From the NCBI RefSeq assembly GCF_013283785.1, contig NZ_JABCPZ010000107.1, positions 1-34,173 of the forward strand: a stretch of 34,173 nt of DNA, read 5' to 3'. Source of the stretch: Nonomuraea antri (GTDB lineage: Bacteria; Actinomycetota; Actinomycetes; Streptosporangiales; Streptosporangiaceae). This document shows positions 1-6,654 of this stretch, piece by piece. The position numbers were made by a program, and so were the translations under genes. The first letter of the stretch is position 1, and each line of letters starts with the position of its first letter. Below the pieces are notes generated by a model that saw nothing but the letters and a program-made list of their open reading frames with translations, made no database searches and was not told the DNA's origin.

Positions 1-504
1 ACTGCCAGCCGCTACGCCGTCGGCCGCCCCGCCGTCGGCCGTGACGGGACCCGCTGAAGTGCCGGGGCCAGGCCGGTGGATGAGGTGGGCGGGCCGGTGG
101 ATGACGTAAGCGGGGCAGGGCGCGCCGGTTAGTGCGATGGTCAGGTCGCCGTGGGCGCGTACCCGCAGGCCGCCGAGCGTGACCTCCAGCGCCGCTGCAT
201 CTTCGGGGTTGGCCAGCAGCCGGTTGGCCAGGCGCAGCGCGCCCCGGTCGGCCGCGCCCGAACGGCCCACTCCGAGATGGCCGAGGCCCGGCCGCCCTAG
301 ATCCTGGACGGTGGTCAGCGGCCCGGTGGCCAAGATCTCCAACAGGCCGGCCACACCCAGCCTCAACATGCGGGTCGCACCCACCTCCAGCGTGCGGGCC
401 GCCCCCACCTCCGACATGCCGCCCGCATCCATCTCCAACATGCCGGCCGCCCCCAACTCCAGCATCCCGGCCGCATCCACCCCCAGCATCCCGGGCTCAC
501 GCAT
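1..504 (-). CDS. pxpC: 5-oxoprolinase subunit C (PxpC), C-terminus beyond the left edge
   Basis: PxpC works with PxpA and PxpB in ATP-dependent opening of 5-oxoproline to glutamate; the same fold is the C half of biotin-dependent allophanate hydrolase. The segment TTVQDLGRPGLGHLGV, followed by SGAADRGALRLANRLL and ALEVTLGG, is the typical N-terminal signature of the family. The ATG at 504 overlaps the pxpB stop by 8 bases, so the two genes are translationally coupled. The reading frame is open to position 1 and the rest of the gene lies outside. Two oddities are visible. The first roughly 60 residues are a tandem 8-residue repeat (GMLELGAA-like) not expected in the family, with several in-frame ATG codons that could serve as alternative starts. 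A further low-complexity stretch (VIHRPAH/LIHRPGP, then ADGGAADGV) sits where the family normally continues smoothly after the GAP motif. Whether the protein is still functional is not clear. Confidence 0.85.
   Translation of the reverse strand, partial: MREPGMLGVDAAGMLELGAAGMLEMDAGGMSEVGAARTLEVGATRMLRLGVAGLLEILATGPLTTVQDLGRPGLGHLGVGRSGAADRGALRLANRLLANPEDAAALEVTLGGLRVRAHGDLTIALTGAPCPAYVIHRPAHLIHRPGPGTSAGPVTADGGAADGVAAGS
10..39 (-). repeat. 15-bp unit, two tandem copies inside pxpC
   Basis: Two adjacent 15-bp units (10-24 and 25-39) differ at only two bases. They encode a duplicated A-D-G motif in a low-complexity stretch of PxpC. The length keeps the reading frame. Confidence 0.7.
64..105 (-). 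repeat. 21-bp unit, two tandem copies inside pxpC
   Basis: Units 64-84 and 85-105 share the core GGCCGGTGGATGA and encode LIHRPGP and VIHRPAH. This in-frame duplication lies just after the conserved GAP motif of PxpC. Confidence 0.75.
325..492 (-). repeat. 24-bp tandem array, seven copies, at the pxpC N-terminus
   Basis: Seven consecutive 24-bp units encode, in order, GMLGVDAA, GMLELGAA, GMLEMDAG, GMSEVGAA, RTLEVGAT, RMLRLGVA and GLLEILAT. The last one matches the normal first strand of PxpC proteins (LEVL followed by G-L-T-T-V-Q-D-L-G-R), so the array looks like outward duplication of the native N-terminal codons. Five copies carry an in-frame ATG. Confidence 0.9.
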
Positions 505-1129
505 GGTCACCGGCCCGGACGAACCTGACCCTGGTACCCGGTCGCAGCAGCGCGGGCGGGTCCGTGTCCAGGTCCCACACCGGGACGTCGGTGCGTCCGA
601 TGAGCTGCCAGCCGCCGGGCGACTCACGCGGGTAGACCGCGCTGAACCCGGCCGCGAGCGCGATCGACCCGGCCGGGACCCGCACCCGGGACTCGCCGCA
701 GCGGGGCACGGCCAGCCGCGGGTCGCCGCCGGTGAGGTACCCGAAACCCGGCGTGAAGCCGCAGAACGCCACCGTCCACGGGGTGGCGGTGTGCGCGCGG
801 ACCACCTCGGGAACCGTGAGCCCGGTCAGCGCGGCCACCTCGGCGAGGTCCTCGCCGTCGTAGACCACGGGGATCACCACCGGGCTCTCAGCCGGCGCGG
901 TACGTGCACGCGGCCGGGCGGCCCGCGCGGCCGCGCTCACCCGGTCACGCACCGCGAGTGCGCCGGCGTCCGCCGGGTCGAAGCGGACCAGCAGCGTGCG
1001 GGCCGCGGGCAGCAGCTCGGTGACCCCGGGCGGCGGGTCGGCGGCCAGGGCGTCGTAGAGCGCGATGACCTGGTCGATGCCGTCGAGCTCGACGAGCAGC
1101 GCGCTGTCGCCGCACCGTCGCGGGTTCAC
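497..1129 (-). CDS. pxpB: 5-oxoprolinase subunit B (PxpB)
   Basis: This 210-residue protein has the PxpB/allophanate hydrolase subunit 1 layout: an N-terminal part (RRCGDSALLVEL) and a cyclophilin-like C-terminal part with the family signature FCGFTPGFGYL and then VPAGSIALAAGFSAVYP and SPGGWQLIGRT. It forms a complex with PxpC that takes part in 5-oxoproline hydrolysis. I chose the GTG at 1129 because GGGAGGG lies about seven bases upstream and the signature starts there. A longer frame back to 1240 would add a Gly/Gln/His-rich stretch made only of the 12-bp repeat upstream. It lies downstream of the MFS gene and directly upstream of pxpC. The partner pxpA is not in the window. Confidence 0.9.
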   Translation of the reverse strand: MNPRRCGDSALLVELDGIDQVIALYDALAADPPPGVTELLPAARTLLVRFDPADAGALAVRDRVSAAARAARPRARTAPAESPVVIPVVYDGEDLAEVAALTGLTVPEVVRAHTATPWTVAFCGFTPGFGYLTGGDPRLAVPRCGESRVRVPAGSIALAAGFSAVYPRESPGGWQLIGRTDVPVWDLDTDPPALLRPGTRVRFVRAGDHA

Positions 1130-1145
1130 ACCGCCGCCCTCCCAG

Positions 1146-1193
1146 CCCTGTCCGTGACCCTGTCCGTGGCAATGTCCCTCGCCCTGTCCCTGG
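1146..1193. repeat. 12-bp tandem array, four copies, between the MFS gene and pxpB
   Basis: Four 12-bp units (CCCTGTCCGTGA, CCCTGTCCGTGG, CAATGTCCCTCG, CCCTGTCCCTGG on the plus strand) fill most of the 91-bp gap between the MFS stop codon and the pxpB ribosome binding site. Confidence 0.85.
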
Positions 1194-1220
1194 CCCCGGC
1201 GCAGGGGCACGCGCCGACGC

Positions 1221-2498
1221 TCAGGTGAGTTCGCTGGCACGGGTCTCCGGGAGTCCGAGCAGGGCCAGCAGCGCGATCCCGTACGCCATAGCGCCGAACA
1301 CCATCGCCCCGCCCACGCTGAAGGTGGTCGCCAGGAAGCCGATGGCGGTGGGGAAGAAGGCGCCGATGCCGCGTCCGACGTTGTAGGTGAAGCCCTGACC
1401 GGTGCCGCGGATGTGGGCGGGATACAGCTCGGCCAGGTAGGCGCCGAACCCGCTGAAGATCGCCGAGGAGCAGAAGCCGAGCGGGAAGCCGAGGAACAGC
1501 ACGTACGCGTTGGCGGTGGCCGGAAGCTGCGTGTAGAGCAGGATGAGGGCGCCGCTGAGCACCGCGAACAGGGCGAAGGTGTTCTTGCGCCCGATCTTGT
1601 CGGTGAAGTGGCCGCCGGTCAGGTAGCCGCAGAACGCGCCGGTGATGAGGAAGGCGAGGTAGCCGCCGGTGCCGATCACCGACAGGTCGCGTTCGGTCTT
1701 GAGATAGGTGGGCACCCAGGTGGCCAGCGTGTAGTAGCCGCCCTGCACGCCGGTGGCCAGCAGGGACGCGAAGAACGTGCGGCGGGCCAGGCCGGGGCCG
1801 AAGATCGTCAGGATGGACGCCCGGGGCGCGCGTTCCCGGCTCAGACCGGCGGCGGGCGCGTCGGTGACGTGGCGCCGGACGTAGATCACCAGCAGCGCGG
1901 GCAGCGCCCCGGTGAAGAACAGCAGCCGCCAGGCGACGTCCTGCGGGGCGAGGCTGAACACCAGCGTGGAGGCCAGGACGGCGACGCCCCAGCCGACCGC
2001 CCACGAGCTCTGGATCATCGCGACCGCCCGGCCCCGGTGCCGCGCCTGGGCGTACTCGGCGACCAGGATCGCGCCGGCCGCCCACTCGCCGCCGAAGCCC
2101 AGGCCCTGCAGCGCGCGGAAGACCAGCAGCAGCTCGTAGTTCTGCGCGACGCCGCACAGCGCGGTGAAGACCGCGTACGTGACGACGGTGACCATGAGCG
2201 TGCGCGAGCGGCCGATCCTGTCGGCCAGCACGCCGGCCAGGATGCCGCCGAACGCGGAGAACACCAGCGTGGTGGTGGCCAGCAGGCCGGTCTCGGCCGG
2301 GTTCAGCGCGAACGTGGCGGCGATCGCGACCAGCCCGAGCGGGAGCACCCAGAAGTCGTAGGAGTCGAGCGCGTAGCCGAGGAAGGCGCCTTTGAAGGCT
2401 TTGCGGCCCTTGGCGCCGAGGGTGGTGTACCAGGCGAACGCGCCGCCTGAGGCGGTGTCGTCGAGCGCGGGGGGCGGGGGTGGTGACGATGGCGTCAT
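1221..2498 (-). CDS. MFS transporter, organic/aromatic acid or sugar-acid type
   Basis: This 425-residue major facilitator has the loop 2-3 motif A (GVLADRIGRSRTL, near residue 90) and its second-half copy (GGHFTDKIGRKNTF), with about twelve hydrophobic segments. FKGAFLGYALDSYDFW at the start and FGGEWAAGAILVAEY mark the AAHS/SHS metabolite:proton symporter type that moves carboxylates such as aromatic acids, sialic acid or lactate. It is first in the operon with pxpB and pxpC, so a substrate in the 5-oxoproline/glutamate area is plausible but only inferred. The start at 2498 follows a GGGAGGGAG-rich leader and is preceded by a promoter carrying a GntR-type operator. The N-terminus has a short proline run. 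Confidence 0.85.
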   Translation of the reverse strand: MTPSSPPPPPALDDTASGGAFAWYTTLGAKGRKAFKGAFLGYALDSYDFWVLPLGLVAIAATFALNPAETGLLATTTLVFSAFGGILAGVLADRIGRSRTLMVTVVTYAVFTALCGVAQNYELLLVFRALQGLGFGGEWAAGAILVAEYAQARHRGRAVAMIQSSWAVGWGVAVLASTLVFSLAPQDVAWRLLFFTGALPALLVIYVRRHVTDAPAAGLSRERAPRASILTIFGPGLARRTFFASLLATGVQGGYYTLATWVPTYLKTERDLSVIGTGGYLAFLITGAFCGYLTGGHFTDKIGRKNTFALFAVLSGALILLYTQLPATANAYVLFLGFPLGFCSSAIFSGFGAYLAELYPAHIRGTGQGFTYNVGRGIGAFFPTAIGFLATTFSVGGAMVFGAMAYGIALLALLGLPETRASELT

Positions 2499-2552
2499 GG
2501 CGACCTCGCTGCGTCGGTGCGGCGCCCCTGGGGGAGGGAGCCGTCGCGCTCA

Positions 2553-2580
2553 ATCTAAGGATTGTTCAACGATCCGACAA
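2553..2580 (-). promoter_or_regulatory. Promoter with GntR/FCD-type operator for the MFS-pxpBC operon
   Basis: On the minus strand TTGTCG (2580-2575) and TAGATT (2558-2553) form a -35/-10 pair with a 16-bp spacer. A 17-bp palindrome GGATTGTTCAACGATCC (2559-2575) fills that spacer. Its core GTTCAAC has the GT-N3-AC pattern of FadR-subfamily GntR repressors. A repressor there would block polymerase. The regulator itself is not in the window. Confidence 0.6.
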
Positions 2581-2613
2581 GAGTTTTGTGGGCGAGAATA
2601 CGATCCTCTCGCT

Positions 2614-2630
2614 GGATCGTTGAACAAAAC
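2614..2630. promoter_or_regulatory. Second, weaker copy of the GntR-type operator
   Basis: GGATCGTTGAACAAAAC matches one complete arm and the core of the operator at 2559-2575, in inverted orientation. The centres are 55 bp apart, about five helical turns, which suits cooperative binding or looping. The first half also pairs with CGATCC at 2601-2606. Confidence 0.5.
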
Positions 2631-2653
2631 AGGTCGACACCGCACAAAGCGAG

Positions 2654-2691
2654 GCCGCCCACGCGCGCCGTAAGGAGCGCACGTGGGCGGC
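2654..2691 (-). terminator. Hairpin terminator after the P450 gene
   Basis: Arms 2654-2668 and 2677-2691 pair over 15 positions with one mismatch, around an 8-base loop. It lies 15 bases past the P450 stop and separates that operon from the MFS promoter. There is no U tract, as is common in high-GC actinobacteria. Confidence 0.65.
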
Positions 2692-2706
2692 GGATCGCGG
2701 GCCGCG

Positions 2707-3918
2707 TCAGCTCGGGGGTTCGGTCAGGGCGAGCCGGCGCACCCCCGTCATGGTCGGCGTCGGCATGAAGACCACCGGGTCGCCGGGGTCCGTGCGCAGC
2801 GTGCCGACCCGGTCGAGCAGGATGTTAAGCGCCACCCGCCCCTCCAGCCGGGCCAGCGGCGCCCCCAGGCAGAAGTGGATGCCGCGGCCGAAGGCGAGGT
2901 GCGGGCTGGGGTCGCGGCCCGGGTCGAAGACGTCGGGGTCGGGGAACTGCCTGGGGTCGCGGTTGGCGGCGCCCAGCCACATCATGACCATCTGGTCGGC
3001 CGGGATCGTCACCTCGCCGAGCACGGCTTCGCGGGTGGTCGAGCGGCCGAGCGCGGCGAACGGCGTGAGCAGCCGCAGCGACTCCTCGATGACCGCCGGG
3101 ATCGACGCGCGGTCGGCCCGCGCCCGGTCCTGCTGCTCGGGGTGGGCGTCCAGGCAGAGCACCGTGTTGCCGAGCAGCATCGTGGTGGTGATGTGCCCGG
3201 CGATGAGCAGCACGATCGCGAAGTTGACCACCTGCGCGTCGGGCAGGCGCTCGCCGTCGACCTCGGCCTCGACCAGCCGGGTGAGCAGGTCGGCGCGCGG
3301 CGCGCGCTTGCGCTCGGCGGCGTGCGCGGCGAGGTAGTCGGTCATCTCCTTCCACGGCTTCATGGTGGCCTGGACGTCCACGTCCTGCCGTTCGGCCGGC
3401 TCGGCCAGCGAGATCCTGCTGTCGCGCTCGAACAACGCGTCGGCCCACTGCTTGAACAGCGCGCGGTCGCTGCCCGGCACGCCCAGCAGCTCGGCGATGA
3501 CGATGACGGGCAGCGGATAGGCCAGGTCGGTCACCAGCTCCAGCCGGCCGCGCTCGCGGGCCGCGTCGAGCAGTTCGTGGGTGAGCGCGGCGATGCGCGG
3601 TTCGAGATCCGCGACGACCTTGCGGGTGAAGGCGCTGCTCACCAGTTTGCGCAGCTTGCCGTGGTCGGGCGGGTCGATCTGGGTGATGAACCCCTCCATC
3701 GAGAATTCCTCGAACTCGGGCATGAACTCCTTGGGGACCAGCCGCAAGGTGTCGGAGGAGAACGTCGCCGGGTCGCCGAGCGCCGCGTGCAGTTCGGGGT
3801 AGCCGTAGACGTTCCACGTCCCGGCCTGGGCGTCGAACTCGACCGGCGGGCCGGATCTCCGTCCGCGCAGCCAGAAGAGCTGGTCGGGGACGTCGTACCG
3901 TTCGACGATGTCAGCCAT
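2707..3918 (-). CDS. Cytochrome P450
   Basis: A 403-residue class I bacterial P450, a haem monooxygenase that needs separate ferredoxin and reductase partners, none of which is encoded here. Visible landmarks are the haem loop FGRGIHFCLG with Cys350, the K-helix ExxR (E279-S-L-R282) and the C-helix motif HGKLRKLV near residue 86. The I-helix reads AGHITT at 240-245, so the usual acidic residue before the conserved threonine is isoleucine. Some macrolide-type P450s tolerate such a change, but it affects the proton relay. It lies 9 bp downstream of a TetR gene in the same operon, suggesting TetR-controlled oxidation of a small hydrophobic compound. The substrate cannot be told from sequence. 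Confidence 0.95.
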   Translation of the reverse strand: MADIVERYDVPDQLFWLRGRRSGPPVEFDAQAGTWNVYGYPELHAALGDPATFSSDTLRLVPKEFMPEFEEFSMEGFITQIDPPDHGKLRKLVSSAFTRKVVADLEPRIAALTHELLDAARERGRLELVTDLAYPLPVIVIAELLGVPGSDRALFKQWADALFERDSRISLAEPAERQDVDVQATMKPWKEMTDYLAAHAAERKRAPRADLLTRLVEAEVDGERLPDAQVVNFAIVLLIAGHITTTMLLGNTVLCLDAHPEQQDRARADRASIPAVIEESLRLLTPFAALGRSTTREAVLGEVTIPADQMVMMWLGAANRDPRQFPDPDVFDPGRDPSPHLAFGRGIHFCLGAPLARLEGRVALNILLDRVGTLRTDPGDPVVFMPTPTMTGVRRLALTEPPS

Positions 3919-3927
3919 CGCCTCTCC

Positions 3928-4587
3928 TTAGTCGTAGATCCACTTGCGATAGGGCGGGATCAGTTCCTGGAAGATCGAGATGTAGTCGGCCGCCGCCGCG
4001 CGCAGCACCTCGGCCGGCGGTTCCCCGGCCGGCTCGAAGGCGTGCAGCACGGTGTAGGCGAGCGCGTCGGCCCTGGCCTCCGCGTCCAGTTCGACGTTCA
4101 TGCTCTGCGCTCCGTCGAACAGGTAGAAGCCGGAAGAAGCGGCGGCCAGCGCGTACCGCAGGTGGGGCACGTCGGTCCTGAACAGCCCGTAGCGGGTGGC
4201 GACCTGATGGAACCGCTCGCCCGCGAGCAGGTCGTGGCCGCGCATCGGGTGCCTGGCGAGCTTGCCGAGCAGTTCCAGGTCGGTGGTGAACAACGCGCGC
4301 AGCAGCGGCCGGCGGCTCGTGGTCAGGAACGACGCCCGGGCGAACCGGTGCGGCCGCACCTGCGCGGGGTCGCTGCGTAACATCGCCACCCACTCCTCCA
4401 CCACTTCGATGGACTCGCGCAGCATCAGGGCCTCGAACAGGTCGCGCTTGGCCCGCCAGTGCAGGTAGACGGTGCCCTTGCCGACGTCGGCGCGGGCCGC
4501 GATGTCCTCGACGGTGACCCTGCGGTAGCCGTGGCGCAGGAGCAGCTCACGCGCCGCGTCGAGGATCCGGTCCGCTCTGTCCGACAC
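3928..4587 (-). CDS. TetR-family transcriptional regulator
   Basis: The 219-residue protein begins with a TetR DNA-binding domain: ILDAARELLLRHGYRRVTVEDI, then DVGKGTVYLHWRAKRDLF (residues 8-55). The C-terminal ligand domain is not conserved enough to name an effector. The GTG start at 4587 is supported by GGAGGT four bases upstream. It is the first gene of a two-gene operon with the P450, and an inverted repeat just upstream suggests it represses its own operon. The ligand may be the P450 substrate, which is inference. Confidence 0.92.
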   Translation of the reverse strand: MSDRADRILDAARELLLRHGYRRVTVEDIAARADVGKGTVYLHWRAKRDLFEALMLRESIEVVEEWVAMLRSDPAQVRPHRFARASFLTTSRRPLLRALFTTDLELLGKLARHPMRGHDLLAGERFHQVATRYGLFRTDVPHLRYALAAASSGFYLFDGAQSMNVELDAEARADALAYTVLHAFEPAGEPPAEVLRAAAADYISIFQELIPPYRKWIYD

Positions 4588-4597
4588 TCGTACCTCC

Positions 4598-4626
4598 GTT
4601 TGACCGGATGCGAAATCTGGTCAAAC
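4598..4626. promoter_or_regulatory. Probable TetR operator upstream of the TetR-P450 operon
   Basis: GTTTGACC (4598-4605) and GGTCAAAC (4619-4626) form a perfect 8-bp inverted repeat with a 13-bp spacer. The left arm abuts the ribosome binding site of the TetR gene, and a possible -10 (TAGCGT) lies just upstream on the minus strand. Location and symmetry suit autorepression. Confidence 0.6.
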
Positions 4627-4795
4627 GTCACGCTACTCGGCGCGGCCGCGGTTCCCATGTATCCACACGGACAGATCACCGGACCCCGCTCAGCCCGGCC
4701 CTGGTCGCACGGCTGGAGTCAGCATTTTTGGCCGGTTTCGGCGGCGATCTGGTGTGATTTTGGACAAAATGCACCCCCCGCCGTAGCGGCCAATG

Positions 4796-4814
4796 CAAGG
4801 TGAGCCTAACCTAA
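4796..4814. promoter_or_regulatory. Iron box (IdeR/DmdR/DtxR-type)
   Basis: CAAGGTGAGCCTAACCTAA matches 17 of 19 positions of the actinobacterial iron box TTAGGTGAGCCTAACCTAA (palindrome TTAGGTTAGGCTCACCTAA on the other strand). It ends five bases before the ATG of the ATPase gene. Iron-loaded IdeR/DmdR1 at this site would repress the importer operon. Confidence 0.85.
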
Positions 4815-4819
4815 CAACC

Positions 4820-5656
4820 ATGACCGAGGAGATCTCCCTCCGCGGCGCGGAGCTGTGCCTCAGCTACCACGGAACCACCGTGGTCGAGGACGGTCGCATC
4901 ACCCTGCGACCGGGCCACGTGACCGCCCTGGTGGGCCCGAACGGCAGCGGCAAGTCCACGCTGCTGCGCGCGCTGGCCAGGCTGCACCGTCCCGACAGCG
5001 GCGCGGTGACGCTGGACGACGGCGTCAGCGCGCTCGATCTGTCGGCACGCGACTTCGCCAGGCGGGTGACGCTGCTGTCGCAGAGCCGTCCGACGCCGGG
5101 CGGCGTGCAGGTGCGCGACGTCGTCGGCTACGGCCGCCACCCCTACCGGCGGCGCTGGAAGTCCGCGGACCCGGACGGCGCCGCGGCCGTCGACCGGGCG
5201 ATGGAGCTGACCGGCGTGACGGCGATGGCCGACCGGCCGGTCGACGAGCTGTCCGGCGGCGAGCTGCAGCGCGTCTGGCTGGCCACCTGCCTGGCCCAGA
5301 ACACCGGCGTCCTGCTGCTGGACGAGCCCACCACGTTCCTCGACCTGCGTTACCAGGTGGAACTGCTGGACCTGGTCCGCGACCTGGCCGACGAGCACGG
5401 CGTGGCGATCGGCGTCGTCCTGCACGACCTCAACCAGGCCGCCGAGATCGCCGACCGGGTCGTCCTGCTGCACCGCGGCCGGGTGCGCGCCGACGGCCCG
5501 CCCGCGGACGTGCTCACCGAGAGCCTGCTCAGCGACGCGTACGGCATCGGCATCGAGGTCAGCCACGACCCCGTCACGGGCACCGTGACCACCCGGCCGA
5601 TCGGCCGGCACAACACCAGCGGCCGCCGGGCGACCGGCGTACCCGCGACGACATGA
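4820..5656 (+). CDS. Iron-siderophore ABC transporter ATPase (FecE/FepC type)
   Basis: A 278-residue ATPase that powers uptake of a ferric siderophore. It shows Walker A GPNGSGKS (39-46), a Q-loop (LLSQSRP), the signature LSGGELQRVWLA, Walker B VLLLDEPT and the switch histidine in VLHDLNQ. These features and its neighbours place it in the iron/B12 importer family. I use the ATG at 4820; an in-frame ATG at 4793 has no ribosome site and lies upstream of the iron box. The transcript may be leaderless or nearly so. It is first in the operon and its stop (5654-5656) sits 11 bases before the lipoprotein start, so translation is coupled. Iron repression is indicated by the box at 4796-4814. Confidence 0.92.
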   Translation: MTEEISLRGAELCLSYHGTTVVEDGRITLRPGHVTALVGPNGSGKSTLLRALARLHRPDSGAVTLDDGVSALDLSARDFARRVTLLSQSRPTPGGVQVRDVVGYGRHPYRRRWKSADPDGAAAVDRAMELTGVTAMADRPVDELSGGELQRVWLATCLAQNTGVLLLDEPTTFLDLRYQVELLDLVRDLADEHGVAIGVVLHDLNQAAEIADRVVLLHRGRVRADGPPADVLTESLLSDAYGIGIEVSHDPVTGTVTTRPIGRHNTSGRRATGVPATT

Positions 5657-5667
5657 CAGGAACCACC

Positions 5668-6654
5668 ATGCGCACCACCCTGACGGCCATCGCCGCCATC
5701 GTCGTACTCGCCGCGTGCGGCACGACCGAGGCGCCCGTGCCCGAGCAGGCCCCCGCGTCCGGCGGCACGACGTCCGCCGCCGCCGCACCCGTGACCGTCA
5801 CCGACAGCCGCGGCAAGCAGATCAAGCTCGACCGTCCCGCCGCCCGCGTGGTCGCCCTGGAGTGGGGCGAGACCGAGATGCTGGCCGCGCTCGGCGTCAT
5901 GCCGGTCGGCGCGGCCGACGTGAAGGGCTTCGCCACCTGGGACACCGCCGTCAAGCTCGACTCCTCGGTCAAGGACGTCGGCAACCGGCAGGAGCCCAGC
6001 GTGGACTCCATCAGCGCCCTGCAGCCCGACCTGGTCGTCATGCAGTCCTCGCGTGACGCCGCGCTGGTCGAGCAGCTGGAGAAGTTCGTCCCGGTGCTGG
6101 TCACCAAGGGCAGCGACGCCTCCGACGACCTCAAGCGCCTGGGCGAGGACCTCAACCTGATCGCCTCCGCCGTCGGCAAGACCGACGCGGCCGCCAAGCT
6201 GATGTCCGACCTGGACACCGCGCTGGCCGACGGCAAGCAGAAGCTCGCCGCCGCCGGCTTCGCGGGCAAGCCGTTCATCATGGCCGACGGCTGGAAGCAG
6301 GGCAGCACGATCTCCATCCGCACCTTCGGCGAGGGCGCGCTGGTCTCGCAGGTGGCCATCCGGCTCGGCCTGAAGAACGCCTGGACCGGCAAGGTGGACG
6401 AGCTCTGGGGCCTGGGCAGCACCGACGTCGAGGGCCTGACCGCGCTCAAGGACCCGGAGACCCGCTTCTTCTACAACGCCTCCGACGGCGAGGACGTCTT
6501 CACCGACGGCCTGGCCGGCAACGCCATCTGGAAGTCGCTGCCGTTCGTGAAGAAGCAGCAGGTCACCAAGCTGCCCGACGGCATCTGGACCTTCGGCGGC
6601 CCGCTCTCGTGCATCCAGTACGCCGAGGCGCTGGTGAAGGCGTACGCCGCTTGA
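5668..6654 (+). CDS. Iron-siderophore substrate-binding lipoprotein
   Basis: This 328-residue protein is the extracellular binding component of the importer. The signal peptide ends in the lipobox LAAC, with lipidated Cys17, so it is anchored to the outer face of the membrane. The mature part has the FecB/FhuD-type pattern: VTVTDSRGKQIKLDRPAARVV, VGNRQEPSVDSISALQPDLVV, and the C-terminal DGIWTFGGPLS. I chose the ATG at 5668, which has ACAGGA at proper spacing, over the ATG at 5653 that overlaps the ATPase stop. The fused permease gene overlaps its stop codon. Confidence 0.92.
   Translation: MRTTLTAIAAIVVLAACGTTEAPVPEQAPASGGTTSAAAAPVTVTDSRGKQIKLDRPAARVVALEWGETEMLAALGVMPVGAADVKGFATWDTAVKLDSSVKDVGNRQEPSVDSISALQPDLVVMQSSRDAALVEQLEKFVPVLVTKGSDASDDLKRLGEDLNLIASAVGKTDAAAKLMSDLDTALADGKQKLAAAGFAGKPFIMADGWKQGSTISIRTFGEGALVSQVAIRLGLKNAWTGKVDELWGLGSTDVEGLTALKDPETRFFYNASDGEDVFTDGLAGNAIWKSLPFVKKQQVTKLPDGIWTFGGPLSCIQYAEALVKAYAA

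Noticed and set aside
137..1228. Long plus-strand open frame antisense to pxpB and pxpC
   Set aside because: Its residues are low-complexity (Arg, Pro, Gly) and it is fully antisense to genes with clear family motifs; a typical high-GC shadow frame.
1130..1240. N-terminal extension of pxpB
   Set aside because: It consists only of translated 12-bp repeats; the GTG at 1129 has a good ribosome site and starts the family sequence.
2683..4380. 565-codon plus-strand frame over the P450 and TetR genes
   Set aside because: Antisense to two well-supported genes and without any recognisable domain.
4793..4819. Upstream ATG for the iron importer ATPase
   Set aside because: It lies upstream of, and reads through, the iron box, and has no ribosome site.
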